Assembly (NCBI RefSeq): GCF_000720475.1
Contig: NZ_JOAP01000032.1
Coordinates: forward strand, 62,001-126,000
Direction of reading: 5' to 3'
Source: Streptomyces aureocirculatus
GTDB taxonomy: Bacteria; Actinomycetota; Actinomycetes; Streptomycetales; Streptomycetaceae
DNA length: 64,000 bases
The position numbers and the translations under genes were made by a program. The notes beneath the pieces are model-generated. The model was given only the letters and a program-made list of their open reading frames with translations. It did no database searches and was not told where the DNA came from. Below are positions 35,941 through 45,535 of the stretch, piece after piece; position 1 is the stretch's first letter; every line of letters starts with the position of its first letter.

Positions 35941-37899
35941 TCACGGGGCGTCTCCGATCACGCGTACACGGTGGTCGAAGGAGAACACCAGGGCGGGTGG
36001 TTCCAGGTCGATGCGGTCGGTGCGGTCGCCGCGCTTGCCGGTCAGGGGATCGGCGGGGTGCAGGACGACCTCGTCGACGAGTTCGACTCCCGGGACCCGT
36101 TGCAGGACGGCGAAGACCTCGCCCGCCTGGACGGGGCGGCCGAACGGCCAGCCACGGCCGTCCGCGCCGCCGGTCAGTGGATCGAGGTGGCGGTACAGGG
36201 CGTCGTGCGCGGCACGCCGCACGCGGTCGGTCTCCACCCCGCGGAACGCGTGGACCGTGGACACCACGGTGACGCCCTGGTAGTAGGGCGGACCGACGGC
36301 GAGCCTGGTGCCGATGAGGCGGCGCTCGTCGAGATGGCGGGTGATGCGGTCCAGGAGCGCGTCGCCGGGGACGAGTTGCTCGAAACGCAGTCGCCCGCCG
36401 GGGTCCGGTACGGCCTGGGGGACCACGAGGACGCGTACGGCGTACGCCCCGTGTTCGTCGGGGTCGCCCTCCAGGCAGGTGATGCGGGCGGTCTCCGGGG
36501 CGGCACGGCGGGCGAGTTCCTCGTAGTCGCGCAGGGTGACGGCGCGCTCCTGGGCGCGGAGCGAGATCGGGGCCCGGACCTTGGCCTCCTCGACCGTCTC
36601 CCCTTCGACGCCGCCGCGGGCCGCTTCGAGGTTGACGACCTCGGTGATGTACGGGATGGAGGTGCGCAGGACCCGGATCGCACCGCGTGCCACGTTGCCG
36701 GAGCGGCCGCCGCCGGTGCGGTAGCGGCGGGCGCGGATGACCGCGCCCTTGGGGGCGACCAGGCCGTACTGGCGCAGGGAGCCGTCGGGTTCGCGTACCG
36801 CGGGGCCGAAGGCGATGTCACCGGTGGCCGCGTCGAGGGTGATGTGCCGGTCGCCGGGGCGGGATTCGGCGAAGTGCGGTACCACCCGCCAGTCCTCCCA
36901 GCCGTTGTGCTCGGCGGTCTGCAGGAGCACCGGCGGGTCGTCGCCGACGACGGGCGCGTGGGCGAGCCGCAGCCGCTGCCCGGGCAGACCGGTGGCTTCG
37001 CCGAGGGCCTCGTCGTGCACCGTCTCGGCGTGCACGACCCGGGTGGTGCCGCCGATCGTGCAGGCGTCGGCGGACCGCACGGTCGGTGAGGTGGTGTAGA
37101 AGGGCTGACCGGGCAGCGGATCGGTGACGCGGCAGCGCAGCCAGCCGGCCTCGTGGCCGCCGTTGCGGGACAGGATGTGGCCGCCCGGGACATGCAGGAT
37201 GACATCGCCGGGCCGGTTGAGGCCGCCGGTCCCGTCGCGGTGGACTTCGCACAACTGCCAGCCGTCCGCGGTCCAGGCCTCCCACACGAGGGGTGGCTGG
37301 CGCGGGTCGACGCCGACGCCGTCGACACGGCTGTCGAGTTCGAGGGCGACGGCGCAGTGCGGGACGGCCGCGGTCAGGCCGAACATCAGACAGTCCCCGG
37401 GGTGCGGCGACTCGGTGAAGCACAGGACGTCGCGGTCCTCGGCGATCTCGGTGGTCCTGTCGGTGACGGGCTCGCCCCGGCTCTGCACCATCAGGTGCCG
37501 CAGCGCGCTGGACACGATGGCCAGATCCTGCTCGGTGGCGAAGACGACCGCGTCCTCCTGCTCCGTGCGCAACGTGGTCACCTCGGTGCCCGTCGGCACC
37601 GCTACGACTTCCTCGCGGGGCGCGGACAGCCAGAACGTGACGTCGGTGCGCGCGGCGGCCGGCGGGAAGAGCGTGATGCCGACCAGGTCCAGGAAGGCCA
37701 AATGGTTCTTCTCCGGGACGCGGTTGAGCCGGTAGACGATCTGGTCGGCCATGTGGGCGACCGTCTCGACGAGGGTGACGCCGGGGTCGGAGACGTTGTG
37801 GTCGGTCCACTCCGGGGCCCGTTGCTGGATGTAGCGCTTGGCGTCGTCGACGAACTGCTGGAAGCGGCGGTCGTCGAGGTTGGGGCTCTGCAGGGGCAT
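35941..37899 (-). CDS. Baseplate J/gp47-like assembly protein
   Basis: 652 residues; its ATG shares bases with the gp25 stop (TGATG). Motifs: DHNVSDPGVTLVETVAHMADQIVYRLNRVPEKNHLAFLDLVG at the start in short blocks, FPPAAARTDVTFWLS, RRYRTGGGRSGNVARGAI, VNLEAARGGVEGETVEEAK and LRAQERAVTLRDYEELARRA, the J-protein signature. Such proteins build the wedge ring linking sheath and hub. The length agrees with eCIS J proteins. Confidence 0.93.
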   Translation of the reverse strand: MPLQSPNLDDRRFQQFVDDAKRYIQQRAPEWTDHNVSDPGVTLVETVAHMADQIVYRLNRVPEKNHLAFLDLVGITLFPPAAARTDVTFWLSAPREEVVAVPTGTEVTTLRTEQEDAVVFATEQDLAIVSSALRHLMVQSRGEPVTDRTTEIAEDRDVLCFTESPHPGDCLMFGLTAAVPHCAVALELDSRVDGVGVDPRQPPLVWEAWTADGWQLCEVHRDGTGGLNRPGDVILHVPGGHILSRNGGHEAGWLRCRVTDPLPGQPFYTTSPTVRSADACTIGGTTRVVHAETVHDEALGEATGLPGQRLRLAHAPVVGDDPPVLLQTAEHNGWEDWRVVPHFAESRPGDRHITLDAATGDIAFGPAVREPDGSLRQYGLVAPKGAVIRARRYRTGGGRSGNVARGAIRVLRTSIPYITEVVNLEAARGGVEGETVEEAKVRAPISLRAQERAVTLRDYEELARRAAPETARITCLEGDPDEHGAYAVRVLVVPQAVPDPGGRLRFEQLVPGDALLDRITRHLDERRLIGTRLAVGPPYYQGVTVVSTVHAFRGVETDRVRRAAHDALYRHLDPLTGGADGRGWPFGRPVQAGEVFAVLQRVPGVELVDEVVLHPADPLTGKRGDRTDRIDLEPPALVFSFDHRVRVIGDAP

Positions 37900-38348
37900 C
37901 AGCGGTCGCTTTCGGGTGAGCCGGGGCCGCCGGACGAGGACAGGTCCCCGGGCTCGTCGTGGGAGGGAATGACATAGAAGGGGAAGACGAGGCTGCGCGG
38001 GTTGTTGGTGCCGCGGATCGCGTAGCGCACGTCGATGTAGAGGACGGACTGGTCCTCGCCCGCGGTGACTTCGACGTCCCGCACCTCGATGCGCGGCTCC
38101 CAGCGGTCCAGGCTCAGATACACCTCGTGCTGGATGCGGCCCGCGGTCTGCTCGTTGACGGGCGCGAACACCAGGTCGTGGATGGCGCAGCCGAACTCCG
38201 GGCGCATCGGCCGCTCACCGGGCGCCGTCGCGAGGACGAGCCGGATGGCCTCCTCGACCTCGCGTTCCCCGCTGACCAGGGCGATGCCCCCGGTGGGGCC
38301 GATGCGCAGTGGGAAGGCCCAGCCGGAGCCGACGAACTGTTCGGCCAT
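37899..38348 (-). CDS. gp25-like baseplate wedge protein
   Basis: 149 residues. GWAFPLRIGPTGGIALVSGEREVEEAIRLVLATAPGERPMRPEFGC (seen in parts) includes the E(P/R)xMRPEFG signature of GPW/gp25 family wedge proteins. It also has the sheath-like handshake region LYIDVRYAIRGTNNPRSLVFPFYV. It anchors the first sheath ring. 19 bp lie between this start and the spike stop; 3' overlap with the J gene. Confidence 0.94.
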   Translation of the reverse strand: MAEQFVGSGWAFPLRIGPTGGIALVSGEREVEEAIRLVLATAPGERPMRPEFGCAIHDLVFAPVNEQTAGRIQHEVYLSLDRWEPRIEVRDVEVTAGEDQSVLYIDVRYAIRGTNNPRSLVFPFYVIPSHDEPGDLSSSGGPGSPESDR

Positions 38349-38367
38349 CAGAAATCACCGGTCCTCA

Positions 38368-40251
38368 TCAGAAGGGCAGCGGTTTGCGGTTGACCAGGAC
38401 GACACCGGTCAGGTTGATGTTGGACGAGGTCAGCCCCACGCTGGCGGCCGAGGTGAGCATCAGGGGCCCGGCGGCGCTGACGGTGGCCAGGCCGGCCGCC
38501 CGGACGTTGAGGAACGAGGTGTTGACGCTGAAACCGCCACCGCCCGCGTTCACGTTGACGGCGCTCCCGGCCCGGATGTTGAGTAGCCCACCGCTCTTGA
38601 TGGACAGGTTGCGCCCCGCGCTCAGCGTGAGGTCGGTACCCGCCCGGACGGACACCGAGCGGCTGCCCTTGATGGTCACCGAGCCCCTGCTGTCCACGGT
38701 GATCTCGGTCTTGGCGCGGTCCAGGTTGACGGTCAGCTTGCCGTCCCCCGTGGTGACCCGCACGCCCCGGTCGCGGCCCACGCGCTGGCTGAGCAGGTCG
38801 ATCCGGTTGCCGGTGCGGTCGGAGATGGTGTGACGGCTGGCCTGGTTGCGTGCCCCCGAGTACAGCGGCGACTTGTTCCGGGTCGGCTTGTCCTTGCCGT
38901 TGTAGAGCCCGCCGATCACGAAGGGATGGTCGAGCGCGCCCCGGTCGAAGCCGACGAGGACCTCGTCACCGACGTCCAGCGGGAAGATCCCGCCGCCGCG
39001 CTTCCCGCCGAGCTGCACACAGCGCGTCCAGTCACTGACGTAGGTGTCGTCGAGCCACGGGAACTTCAGCTTCACCCGCGCCTGTTCGTCCTTCACGTCG
39101 ACGTCCGTGACGACGGCGTTGGCGACGCCGGGCAGCCGCGGCTCGCTCTCCGTACCGCCCGAGGTGAGCCCGTACAGGGAGCGCCACTGGCGGCCGCTGA
39201 CGGTGACCCAGGACTCGTAGCGCTGCCCGTTGCCGAACACGTGCCGCACGGAGGTCGTCGTGTACTTGCCCTGGAAGGGCCAGCCGACCTCGGCGAGCGC
39301 CACGGGCACGCCCGGCCGCAACTTGGGGTTGCCGTGGACGACGACCTCCAGTTCGGAGAACGAGGAGGACACGTCGTCGAAGAGGGCATCGGCGGCGTGC
39401 TTGACCTCGGGCCGCTTGTCGTAGGGCTGGGAGGTCTGGACGAGCTTGGTCTTCTTGAAGGCGCTCGCCGCCTTCTTCGGTGACGTACCGATGGAGAAGA
39501 CGGGGTTGTTGGCGCGGGTCGACGTCTCCACGATCTCGCGCGCGGTGGCGACGTCGTAGCCGCGCACCTCCACCTCCGCCACCTGGTCGGCGGCGGTCAC
39601 GGAGGTCCGCAGGCGCAGGATGTCCGTCCCGGACTTCAGGACCAGGGGGTTCTTCTCGCTCTTCGGTGACGGCGCGCCCGACGACGGCTTCGGCGAGACG
39701 AAGTTGAACTTGCCCTTGGCGTCGAGGGACATCACCATCTTGTTCTCGTCCGCTAGGCGGGCGATGAAGTCCCAGTCCGTGACGTTGGCCTGGCTGATGA
39801 ACTCGTAGCTCGCGCGGGAGGACTCGATCCTTCCGACGGGCACGCCCGCGAGCCCGGCCAGTTTCCTGACGATCGAGGACGCGGTCTCGTTCGTGTACGC
39901 GACCACGCGGCGGCGGCGCAGGAAGCGGTGCCCGAGGTCGTAGCCGCGGATGACGGTGAAGGTTCCGGTGCCGTCGTAGTCGGCCTCCAGGGCGGTGACC
40001 TCACCGGTGAGGAGCGGATCACCGGCGCCCTGCCCGTCGGCCACCGGCGTGAGGACCACCGGCGTGCCGAACTTCACGTTGAGCTCCTTGAGGAGCAGCC
40101 GGTACGGGTCGCGGAAGGTGAGCCGGAACGCGGCCGGGACCCCGGCGCCCTGGTCGACCCAGCCGTCGACGAACATCCGGGCGTACTTCTCGGGGAGTTC
40201 GGAGCCCCCGAGCTCCACCTTCATGATGCTGGAGAAAGCCGTGTCGGCCAT
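38368..40251 (-). CDS. VgrG/gp5-gp27-like spike protein
   Basis: 627 residues from the ATG at 40251, sharing bases with the LysM gene stop; reading upstream is a shadow. The N-terminal half is a gp27/phage D-like hub (ADTAFSSIMKVELGGSELP, DWDFIARLADENKMVM). Then a gp5 OB-fold: VTDVDVKDEQARVKLKFPW, IFPLDVGDEVLVGFDRGALDHPFVIGGLYNG. The C-terminal 150 residues are short beta-helix repeats (VTIKGSRSVSVRAGTDLTL, LSIKSGGLLNIRAG) forming the needle. No effector domain is appended, and no separate PAAR tip gene was recognised. Confidence 0.94.
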   Translation of the reverse strand: MADTAFSSIMKVELGGSELPEKYARMFVDGWVDQGAGVPAAFRLTFRDPYRLLLKELNVKFGTPVVLTPVADGQGAGDPLLTGEVTALEADYDGTGTFTVIRGYDLGHRFLRRRRVVAYTNETASSIVRKLAGLAGVPVGRIESSRASYEFISQANVTDWDFIARLADENKMVMSLDAKGKFNFVSPKPSSGAPSPKSEKNPLVLKSGTDILRLRTSVTAADQVAEVEVRGYDVATAREIVETSTRANNPVFSIGTSPKKAASAFKKTKLVQTSQPYDKRPEVKHAADALFDDVSSSFSELEVVVHGNPKLRPGVPVALAEVGWPFQGKYTTTSVRHVFGNGQRYESWVTVSGRQWRSLYGLTSGGTESEPRLPGVANAVVTDVDVKDEQARVKLKFPWLDDTYVSDWTRCVQLGGKRGGGIFPLDVGDEVLVGFDRGALDHPFVIGGLYNGKDKPTRNKSPLYSGARNQASRHTISDRTGNRIDLLSQRVGRDRGVRVTTGDGKLTVNLDRAKTEITVDSRGSVTIKGSRSVSVRAGTDLTLSAGRNLSIKSGGLLNIRAGSAVNVNAGGGGFSVNTSFLNVRAAGLATVSAAGPLMLTSAASVGLTSSNINLTGVVLVNRKPLPF

Positions 40252-40970
40252 CAGCGACCCACCTCCTGCGCCGCGGGCAGCACGAGTTCGGTACCGGACG
40301 CGAGGGTCGACGGGTCGTCGATCCCGTTGGCCTCGGCGATGGTCCGCCACACCGTGGCGTCGCCGTACTCACGCCAGGCGAGTGACTGCAACGAGTCACC
40401 GGCGACGACCCGGTGCACGCGCTGCGCGGTGAGCGCGCCGGACGTCGGGTTCTGCCCGTCCGGCTCGCCCGGGATCTCGTGCAGCCGCAACTGACAGGTG
40501 GCCCGGATGGGCACGCCCGAGGTGCCGAAGAGGGTGTACGAGGCTTCGACGGAGCTGACGTAGGCGGTGAACCGGGCCGTGCTGAACGACCCCCACTGGA
40601 AGACCACCCACGGTGGCGAAGGCTGGTCGGCGTCCTTGCTCCTCGCCGTCACCGCACAGCAGTCGAGCAGCGCCTTCACCTTCTTCATGACCGTGTTGCT
40701 CGTCGGCTTGCCGGAGGAGTCCAGGAAGATCTCCACGCTCATCTCGCGCGACTCCGAACCCATGAACTCCGGCTGCGCGCCGTCCCGGTTGCTCGCGGTC
40801 GGGGTCACCGTCCAGGACGCGCGGCGGGCGATGGTGAGCGTCGACGGGTTGAAGTCGCAGGTGAACGTCTTCATCAGGCCCCCGGGCGTGGTGCTGATAC
40901 CGATGGGGGGCTCATGGATGGCGAGGCTGGCCCGTACGAGGCTCTTGCCTGCGCCCTTGCTCTTGGGCAT
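40251..40970 (-). CDS. LysM-containing hub/tube-initiator protein (gp53/Cis7-like)
   Basis: 239 residues. The first 170 residues hold a tail-protein domain (DFNPSTLTIARRASWTV, VEIFLDSSG, WVVFQWGSFSTARFTAYVSSVEASYTLF) and the end is a LysM motif (HRVVAGDSLQSLAWREYGDATVWRTIAEANGI). In contractile systems this protein binds between tube and spike and joins baseplate pieces; LysM here need not bind cell wall. Stop overlaps the spike ATG. Confidence 0.92.
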   Translation of the reverse strand: MPKSKGAGKSLVRASLAIHEPPIGISTTPGGLMKTFTCDFNPSTLTIARRASWTVTPTASNRDGAQPEFMGSESREMSVEIFLDSSGKPTSNTVMKKVKALLDCCAVTARSKDADQPSPPWVVFQWGSFSTARFTAYVSSVEASYTLFGTSGVPIRATCQLRLHEIPGEPDGQNPTSGALTAQRVHRVVAGDSLQSLAWREYGDATVWRTIAEANGIDDPSTLASGTELVLPAAQEVGR

Positions 40971-41006
40971 GGGGTGTCCCGCTCCTTTCTCCGGCTGCTG
41001 CGGCTG

Positions 41007-41429
41007 TCAGTCCGTGAACCCGTGATGGGCGATCTCCAGGACCTCCGTGGCGACGGCCGGGTTGCCGGGGTCGAGCCGGGGGCCCTGCCAACTGATCGGA
41101 AGCACGTCGATAAGACCCCAGCGGGCCACCTCGGACCCGTCCGCGCGCAGCGCCGCGATCTCGGCGGTGGGCCGCTTGATCCCGGTCTGCACGGTGGAGA
41201 TCCACTTGGCGACCTTCGTGGTGTCCGGAGTGAGGGGCCGGGTCAGCCGGATGGTGGAGAACGTGACACGGGACGGCAGTTGCCACACGAAGCCGTTGTT
41301 GCCGCCCTCCTGCCGGTGCTCCACCTCCACCTGCGACGAGAGTCCCTCGCAGCCGTTGAAGTAACCGAGGCTCTCGCCGTCGATGGAGAGACTGAACCAG
41401 ATCGTGGAGCCCGGGTCCTGGCGGGGCAT
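41007..41429 (-). CDS. Second inner-tube-like protein (T4 gp19 family)
   Basis: 140 residues: STIWFSLSIDGESLGYFNGCEGLSSQVEVEHRQEGG is cut from the tube-family fold, followed by TFSTIRLTRPLTPDTTKVAKWIST and WGLIDVLPISWQGPRLDPGNPAVATEVLEIAHHGF. Contractile injection systems commonly carry several gp19-type paralogues: one forms the tube, others the hub adaptor rings. Position beside the LysM gene argues for an adaptor ring. Confidence 0.92.
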   Translation of the reverse strand: MPRQDPGSTIWFSLSIDGESLGYFNGCEGLSSQVEVEHRQEGGNNGFVWQLPSRVTFSTIRLTRPLTPDTTKVAKWISTVQTGIKRPTAEIAALRADGSEVARWGLIDVLPISWQGPRLDPGNPAVATEVLEIAHHGFTD

Positions 41430-41527
41430 CGTGCGGGGGCCTTTCTGTCGTTACTGCGGTGGCGCACCGGTGGCGCGGAACGGGGAGCGGCCAACGGGGC
41501 TGCCGGGGGCGGCCGGTCGGCGGTCGG

Positions 41528-44500
41528 TCAGCGGCGGTCGTCGCGGAGCCTGCCGGTCCGTTCGCGGTCCATACGGAGCTCGGTGCGGACAAGGCGGGTG
41601 ATGCGGCCGATCATCCGGTGCACCAGTTCGTCGACCTGGAAGTCGGTGAGGGCCTTCGGGTCGAACGTCCCTGCGGGCACCCGGGTGTAACCGGGGGGCG
41701 GCGTACTGCTGGCGGACGTCACCGGGGCCGGGTTCCTGTCGGGCGGGAACGGCAGCGGGTCGTCGAAGTCTTCTTGTTGGTTCTGCTGCCCCTGCTGTGG
41801 CTGTTGGTTCTGCTGCCCCTGCTGGCCCTGGCTGCCGGTACGGAACCGCTCCAGGGTGTTGGCGACGGTGGCCGCGGCGTTGGCGGCGAGCGCCCCGGTC
41901 GCCGACCGGGCCGCGGAGCGCAAGCCCCGCTGAACGGTGTGCTCGGCGCCGGTCCTTGTGCCACCGCCGCCCGTGGGTGCGAGGGGCAGGCGCTGGACGG
42001 GGTGTGCCGCGGATGTCACCGAGGGGGTGACGAGACGGGCCACGCGGAGGGGGGACGGGACGGCGGCGGCCGTGCCGACCGGTGTGACAGAGCGGAGGCG
42101 TGCGGGCCTGGCAGGGGTGACGCTGCGCTGCACGGGGGCCGGCGCCGCCGAGGCCGTGGTGGTGGGGGTGGGGGTGGGGGTGACGGATGTGGTGCTGTGC
42201 ATCGAGGGTGGGTTCAGTGTGGTGGGGAAGGCGGGTGCCGCGGGCGGAGGGAACTCGGTGGCTCCGGGGGCATGTTGCACCGGCGGCGCTGCGGGGGTGA
42301 ACGGCGCGGGGGCCACGGGGGCCTCCGGGGCCCGCTGCGGGGCGCTGGTGTGCGCGGGCGTGGGTGTGTGCGGGGTGGCCGCGCGGTGTGGAGATGGCGG
42401 CGTGGGCGCGGTGGGCGGTGTGGTGCGTTGAGTCGGCGGGGGAGTGGGGGCGGTGGCACGCTGCACCGGCGGCGGTGCGGGACTGAACGAGGGAGGTGTA
42501 CGGGGGGCCTGCTTCGCGAACTCGGTGGGCGAGGCGGGGGAGGTGGGGGAGGCGGGCGTGGCGGCACGCTGGACCGGCGGGGGTGTGGTGCCCGGGATCG
42601 GAGGCGGCGTCGCCCCCTGGACAGGCGGCACCGTCGCCCCCTGGACAGGCGGCATCGTCGCTCCCTGGACCTGCGGCACCGTGGGGGCGGTGGGACCGGA
42701 TGTCTCGGGGGCCTGGTGCGCCGCGTTCGTGCGCGGTGTGGGCCTCGACGACGGCGTGGCGTGGCTGGCAGGGGTGGGCCGGTTGGATCGGGTGGCCCGC
42801 TGCACCGGCGGTGTCGTCGGGACGCCCGGGTGCGACGCGCCGGGCCCCTGCGCCGGGGTGCCGGACGCGGGCGCGACCGTACGCGAGGAGGCCGGTGCGG
42901 ACGGGGGGTGGGAGGGAGGTGTGGACGGCGAGCTGGGGGGAGGTACGAAGGGTGCGGGGGAGGCGGAGGCTGAGGGGGTGACGGGGCTGGCGGGGGTGGA
43001 CACCGAACGCTGCACCGGCCGCGAAGCCGTGCGCTCACCACGGCTCGACGCGTCGGCACCTTGGGCCAGCGAGTCGGTGAGTGACACGGCCTCCGGGGGC
43101 GGGGAGGTGACCGGAGCCCCCAGCGGGCTGCGACCCCGGGGCGGTACGGGCCTGACGCCGCCGGGAGCCGTGGAGCGCTGCACCGCGCGGGCGGGCGGCG
43201 CGACGGCCGGGTTCGCCGAGGGCTCTGCGGGGGTCGCTGGAGCGGCGGGAGCGGCGGGAGCGGCCGCCGGGCCCCACTGCGCGGTGGAAGACGGCGCGGC
43301 CGAGGGCGGCACGGGCGTTGAGGGCATGGGCGTCGGCGCCGAGGGCGTTGAGGGCGTCGAGTCGGAGGGCACCGGGGCGCCGAGGCCCGGGCGGGGCGCC
43401 TTGCGGGTGACGCTGCGCTGCACCGCCGGGGGTCGGGCGCTCACGGGCGGTGGGGACGTGGGCGAACTCGCCGCCGTCCGCGTGGGAGACGTGTTGGGCT
43501 GTGTACGGGAGGTGGGCACCCCCGAAGGGGAGGTACCGGTAGCAGCATGGGAGGTGCTCGCGGCGGCACGCGCGTCCGACGCGGACGCGGACGCGGACGC
43601 TGCCGCCGATGTGGGCGAGTTGCTCCCTTGCGCAGGCGAACCCCCCTTTGCGGTACGTGAGTCGGTCGTTGTCACACGGGGGGCGGACGGAGCAGGGGTG
43701 TCCGGGCCCCGAGTCGCGCGCTGCGCCACTGGCCCGGCACCGGACGGCCCGCCGTTCTCGGGGGCCGGTGCGGCACCGCGCGGGGCGGCGGCACCGCTCG
43801 GCGCGGCAGGGGCGGCACCGTTTGACGGGGTACCGGACGACTTCCCGCCACTCGGCGAAGCGGTACCGGCCGCGGCCGCGGCCACAGGCGCCGTCGTGGC
43901 ATTCGGCGGCACACTGGTCGGCGCCTCAGCAGGACCCGGCGCCTCAGCAGGACCCGGCGCCGCAGTAGGGCTCGGCGCGACCGAAGCACCCGGCCCGACC
44001 GAAGCACCCGGCCCGACCGAAGTACCCGGCAGGCCTGAAGAACCCGAGACGCCCGAAGCACCCGTCAACGCCTGCGAGGGGGAAGGCACTCGGCCTCCCC
44101 CTCGCTCCTCGCCGCCACCTCCCGGTGGGGCCGACCCCGCACGGGAGGCGTCGGCCCGTACCGGAGCGGACTCCCGAGGGGCCACAGGCAGGGCACGGCG
44201 CTGTACGGCCGCCGGAGGCACGAGCGGTGCCTTCGTCAGGGGACGCGGACGCGGAGCCTCCGCCGGAGGGGCGGGCGTCACGCGAACCCCGCCGACCGGG
44301 GCGGCGGGCGACGGGATGGCTGTGCTCGGCACGCGTGACGGCCTGACGGCCGCCGTCACGCTCCCAGCCTCCTGCGCGGCATGCGAGCGCCGCACGACAG
44401 GAACGACGGGACTCGGCCCGCCGGAACGCTGGGCGTCAGGACGCTGGACTCCCGTGGACCGCTCGACTCCAGAATTCTGAACCACAGAGCGCTGAACCAC

Positions 44501-45373
44501 AGGGCTTTGAACCACAGGGCTCTGAACCACAGGACCCTGGACTCCAGAAGCCTGAGCCCCGGAAGCCTGAGCCCCAGAAGCCTGAGCCCCAGAGGTCCGG
44601 TTTCCACGTACGCCAGCCGCGCCAGGACCCTGCGCGCCGCCACCCCCGCCGCGCCGAGCGGCAGAAACGGTGGACCCCTGCTTTCCGGGCGCCCCCGCCC
44701 TCCGTGCTCCGGCCGCCGTCGCAGCACGCTGCACCGGTACGGGCGCGGCCACCGGCAGCCCGGAACCCGCACCCGCACCCGCCCTCAATGCCGCCGCCCG
44801 CTGCACCTCTCGCAGCGGTGCCGCCGACGCAGGGAGCACCGAAGAGGGTGAGGGCGACGAGGGTGACGGTGGCAACGGGGGTGGCACAGGTGTCCACGGG
44901 GCCGCGCCCGAGGCCCTCTCGAGCCCTGTGGCAGGCCGCGCCGTATCGCTCAGTGCCGCGGCCGACGAGGACGAGAGCCGACTGCTCGACGCCTCGTCGA
45001 GCACACCGAGGCGGGACGACGTGTTCGTGAAGGACGGGTTCTGCCAGGTGGGCAGCCGCATGCCGAACGCGGAGTCCGCGACACCGGCCCCGCGGCCCCC
45101 CAGGGACCGCTGGATCGGCGGCAGCCCGGACCACGCGCCGGGAACCGCACCTCCGTACCCGGCACCCGCCGCCGACGAGCCAGCGACGACATCTTCACCC
45201 ACACCCACACCCTCGGCACCGGCACCGGTAACGACATCAGCACCGGTAGCGTGACCGGCATCGGCAGCGTGACCGGACACACCACCGTCCTCGTCCCCCG
45301 GGCGCATGCGGTCAGAGGCCCCGCCCCGGGCAGCAGCGCCACCCCTGCCCCGCAACCGATCCAAGAACCCCAA
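41528..45373 (-). CDS. Giant disordered eCIS protein with repeated V-Q-R motifs
   Basis: 1281 residues from a TTG at 45373, supported by GGAGGG 7 bases upstream that overlaps the preceding stop. The start (MGFLDRLRGRGG) may be an amphipathic helix, and PTWQNPSF occurs near residue 100. About 1100 residues of Pro/Ala/Ser/Thr-rich sequence follow with fourteen exact V-Q-R and several I/A/T/P-Q-R motifs spaced irregularly, usually as PVQRS or PVQRA. The end is ordered: a Gln-rich linker (QGQQGQQNQQPQQGQQNQQ), GYTRVPAGTFDPKALTDFQVDELVHRM and a basic helix. There is no family recognised. It holds the place where other eCIS clusters have tape-measure or loading proteins, but its composition is not that of a helical ruler. 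Confidence 0.85.
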   Translation of the reverse strand: MGFLDRLRGRGGAAARGGASDRMRPGDEDGGVSGHAADAGHATGADVVTGAGAEGVGVGEDVVAGSSAAGAGYGGAVPGAWSGLPPIQRSLGGRGAGVADSAFGMRLPTWQNPSFTNTSSRLGVLDEASSSRLSSSSAAALSDTARPATGLERASGAAPWTPVPPPLPPSPSSPSPSSVLPASAAPLREVQRAAALRAGAGAGSGLPVAAPVPVQRAATAAGARRAGAPGKQGSTVSAARRGGGGGAQGPGAAGVRGNRTSGAQASGAQASGAQASGVQGPVVQSPVVQSPVVQRSVVQNSGVERSTGVQRPDAQRSGGPSPVVPVVRRSHAAQEAGSVTAAVRPSRVPSTAIPSPAAPVGGVRVTPAPPAEAPRPRPLTKAPLVPPAAVQRRALPVAPRESAPVRADASRAGSAPPGGGGEERGGGRVPSPSQALTGASGVSGSSGLPGTSVGPGASVGPGASVAPSPTAAPGPAEAPGPAEAPTSVPPNATTAPVAAAAAGTASPSGGKSSGTPSNGAAPAAPSGAAAPRGAAPAPENGGPSGAGPVAQRATRGPDTPAPSAPRVTTTDSRTAKGGSPAQGSNSPTSAAASASASASDARAAASTSHAATGTSPSGVPTSRTQPNTSPTRTAASSPTSPPPVSARPPAVQRSVTRKAPRPGLGAPVPSDSTPSTPSAPTPMPSTPVPPSAAPSSTAQWGPAAAPAAPAAPATPAEPSANPAVAPPARAVQRSTAPGGVRPVPPRGRSPLGAPVTSPPPEAVSLTDSLAQGADASSRGERTASRPVQRSVSTPASPVTPSASASPAPFVPPPSSPSTPPSHPPSAPASSRTVAPASGTPAQGPGASHPGVPTTPPVQRATRSNRPTPASHATPSSRPTPRTNAAHQAPETSGPTAPTVPQVQGATMPPVQGATVPPVQGATPPPIPGTTPPPVQRAATPASPTSPASPTEFAKQAPRTPPSFSPAPPPVQRATAPTPPPTQRTTPPTAPTPPSPHRAATPHTPTPAHTSAPQRAPEAPVAPAPFTPAAPPVQHAPGATEFPPPAAPAFPTTLNPPSMHSTTSVTPTPTPTTTASAAPAPVQRSVTPARPARLRSVTPVGTAAAVPSPLRVARLVTPSVTSAAHPVQRLPLAPTGGGGTRTGAEHTVQRGLRSAARSATGALAANAAATVANTLERFRTGSQGQQGQQNQQPQQGQQNQQEDFDDPLPFPPDRNPAPVTSASSTPPPGYTRVPAGTFDPKALTDFQVDELVHRMIGRITRLVRTELRMDRERTGRLRDDRR

Positions 45374-45376
45374 ACC

Positions 45377-45535
45377 TCAGCCCTCCGCCCCGGCGCCCGC
45401 CACGAAGGCGGCTATCTGGTTCGTGTACCGGCGGCGGTCGTGGTGTTCCAGGTCCAGGATCGTCTCCAGGTTCCAGTGGAAGTGGTAGGCCACGTACGCG
45501 ATCTCCTCGTGCAGCCGGTCGGTCGCGTACGTCAC
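45377..45535 (-). CDS. Tiny eCIS operon protein (DUF6760-like)
   Basis: 52 residues from the GTG at 45535, overlapping the upstream stop as GTGA. The sequence (TYATDRLHEEIAYVAYHFHW, ILDLEHHDRRRYTNQIAAF) is a compact helical protein rich in His and aromatic residues, conserved in position between the tail-assembly gene and the large disordered gene in Streptomyces CIS loci (recollection). Perhaps a tail-assembly chaperone partner. Too short for most gene finders. Confidence 0.75.
   Translation of the reverse strand: MTYATDRLHEEIAYVAYHFHWNLETILDLEHHDRRRYTNQIAAFVAGAGAEG

Noticed and set aside
42444..44480. 678-codon plus-strand Gly/Ala/Thr-rich ORF opposite the V-Q-R protein
   Set aside because: Low complexity mirror of a Pro/Ser-rich gene; no ribosome site or motif; the minus-strand frame is coupled to the eCIS genes on both sides.
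41528..45373. Naming the V-Q-R protein a tape-measure protein
   Set aside because: Position fits, but it is Pro-rich and disordered rather than a long helical ruler; kept as unknown.
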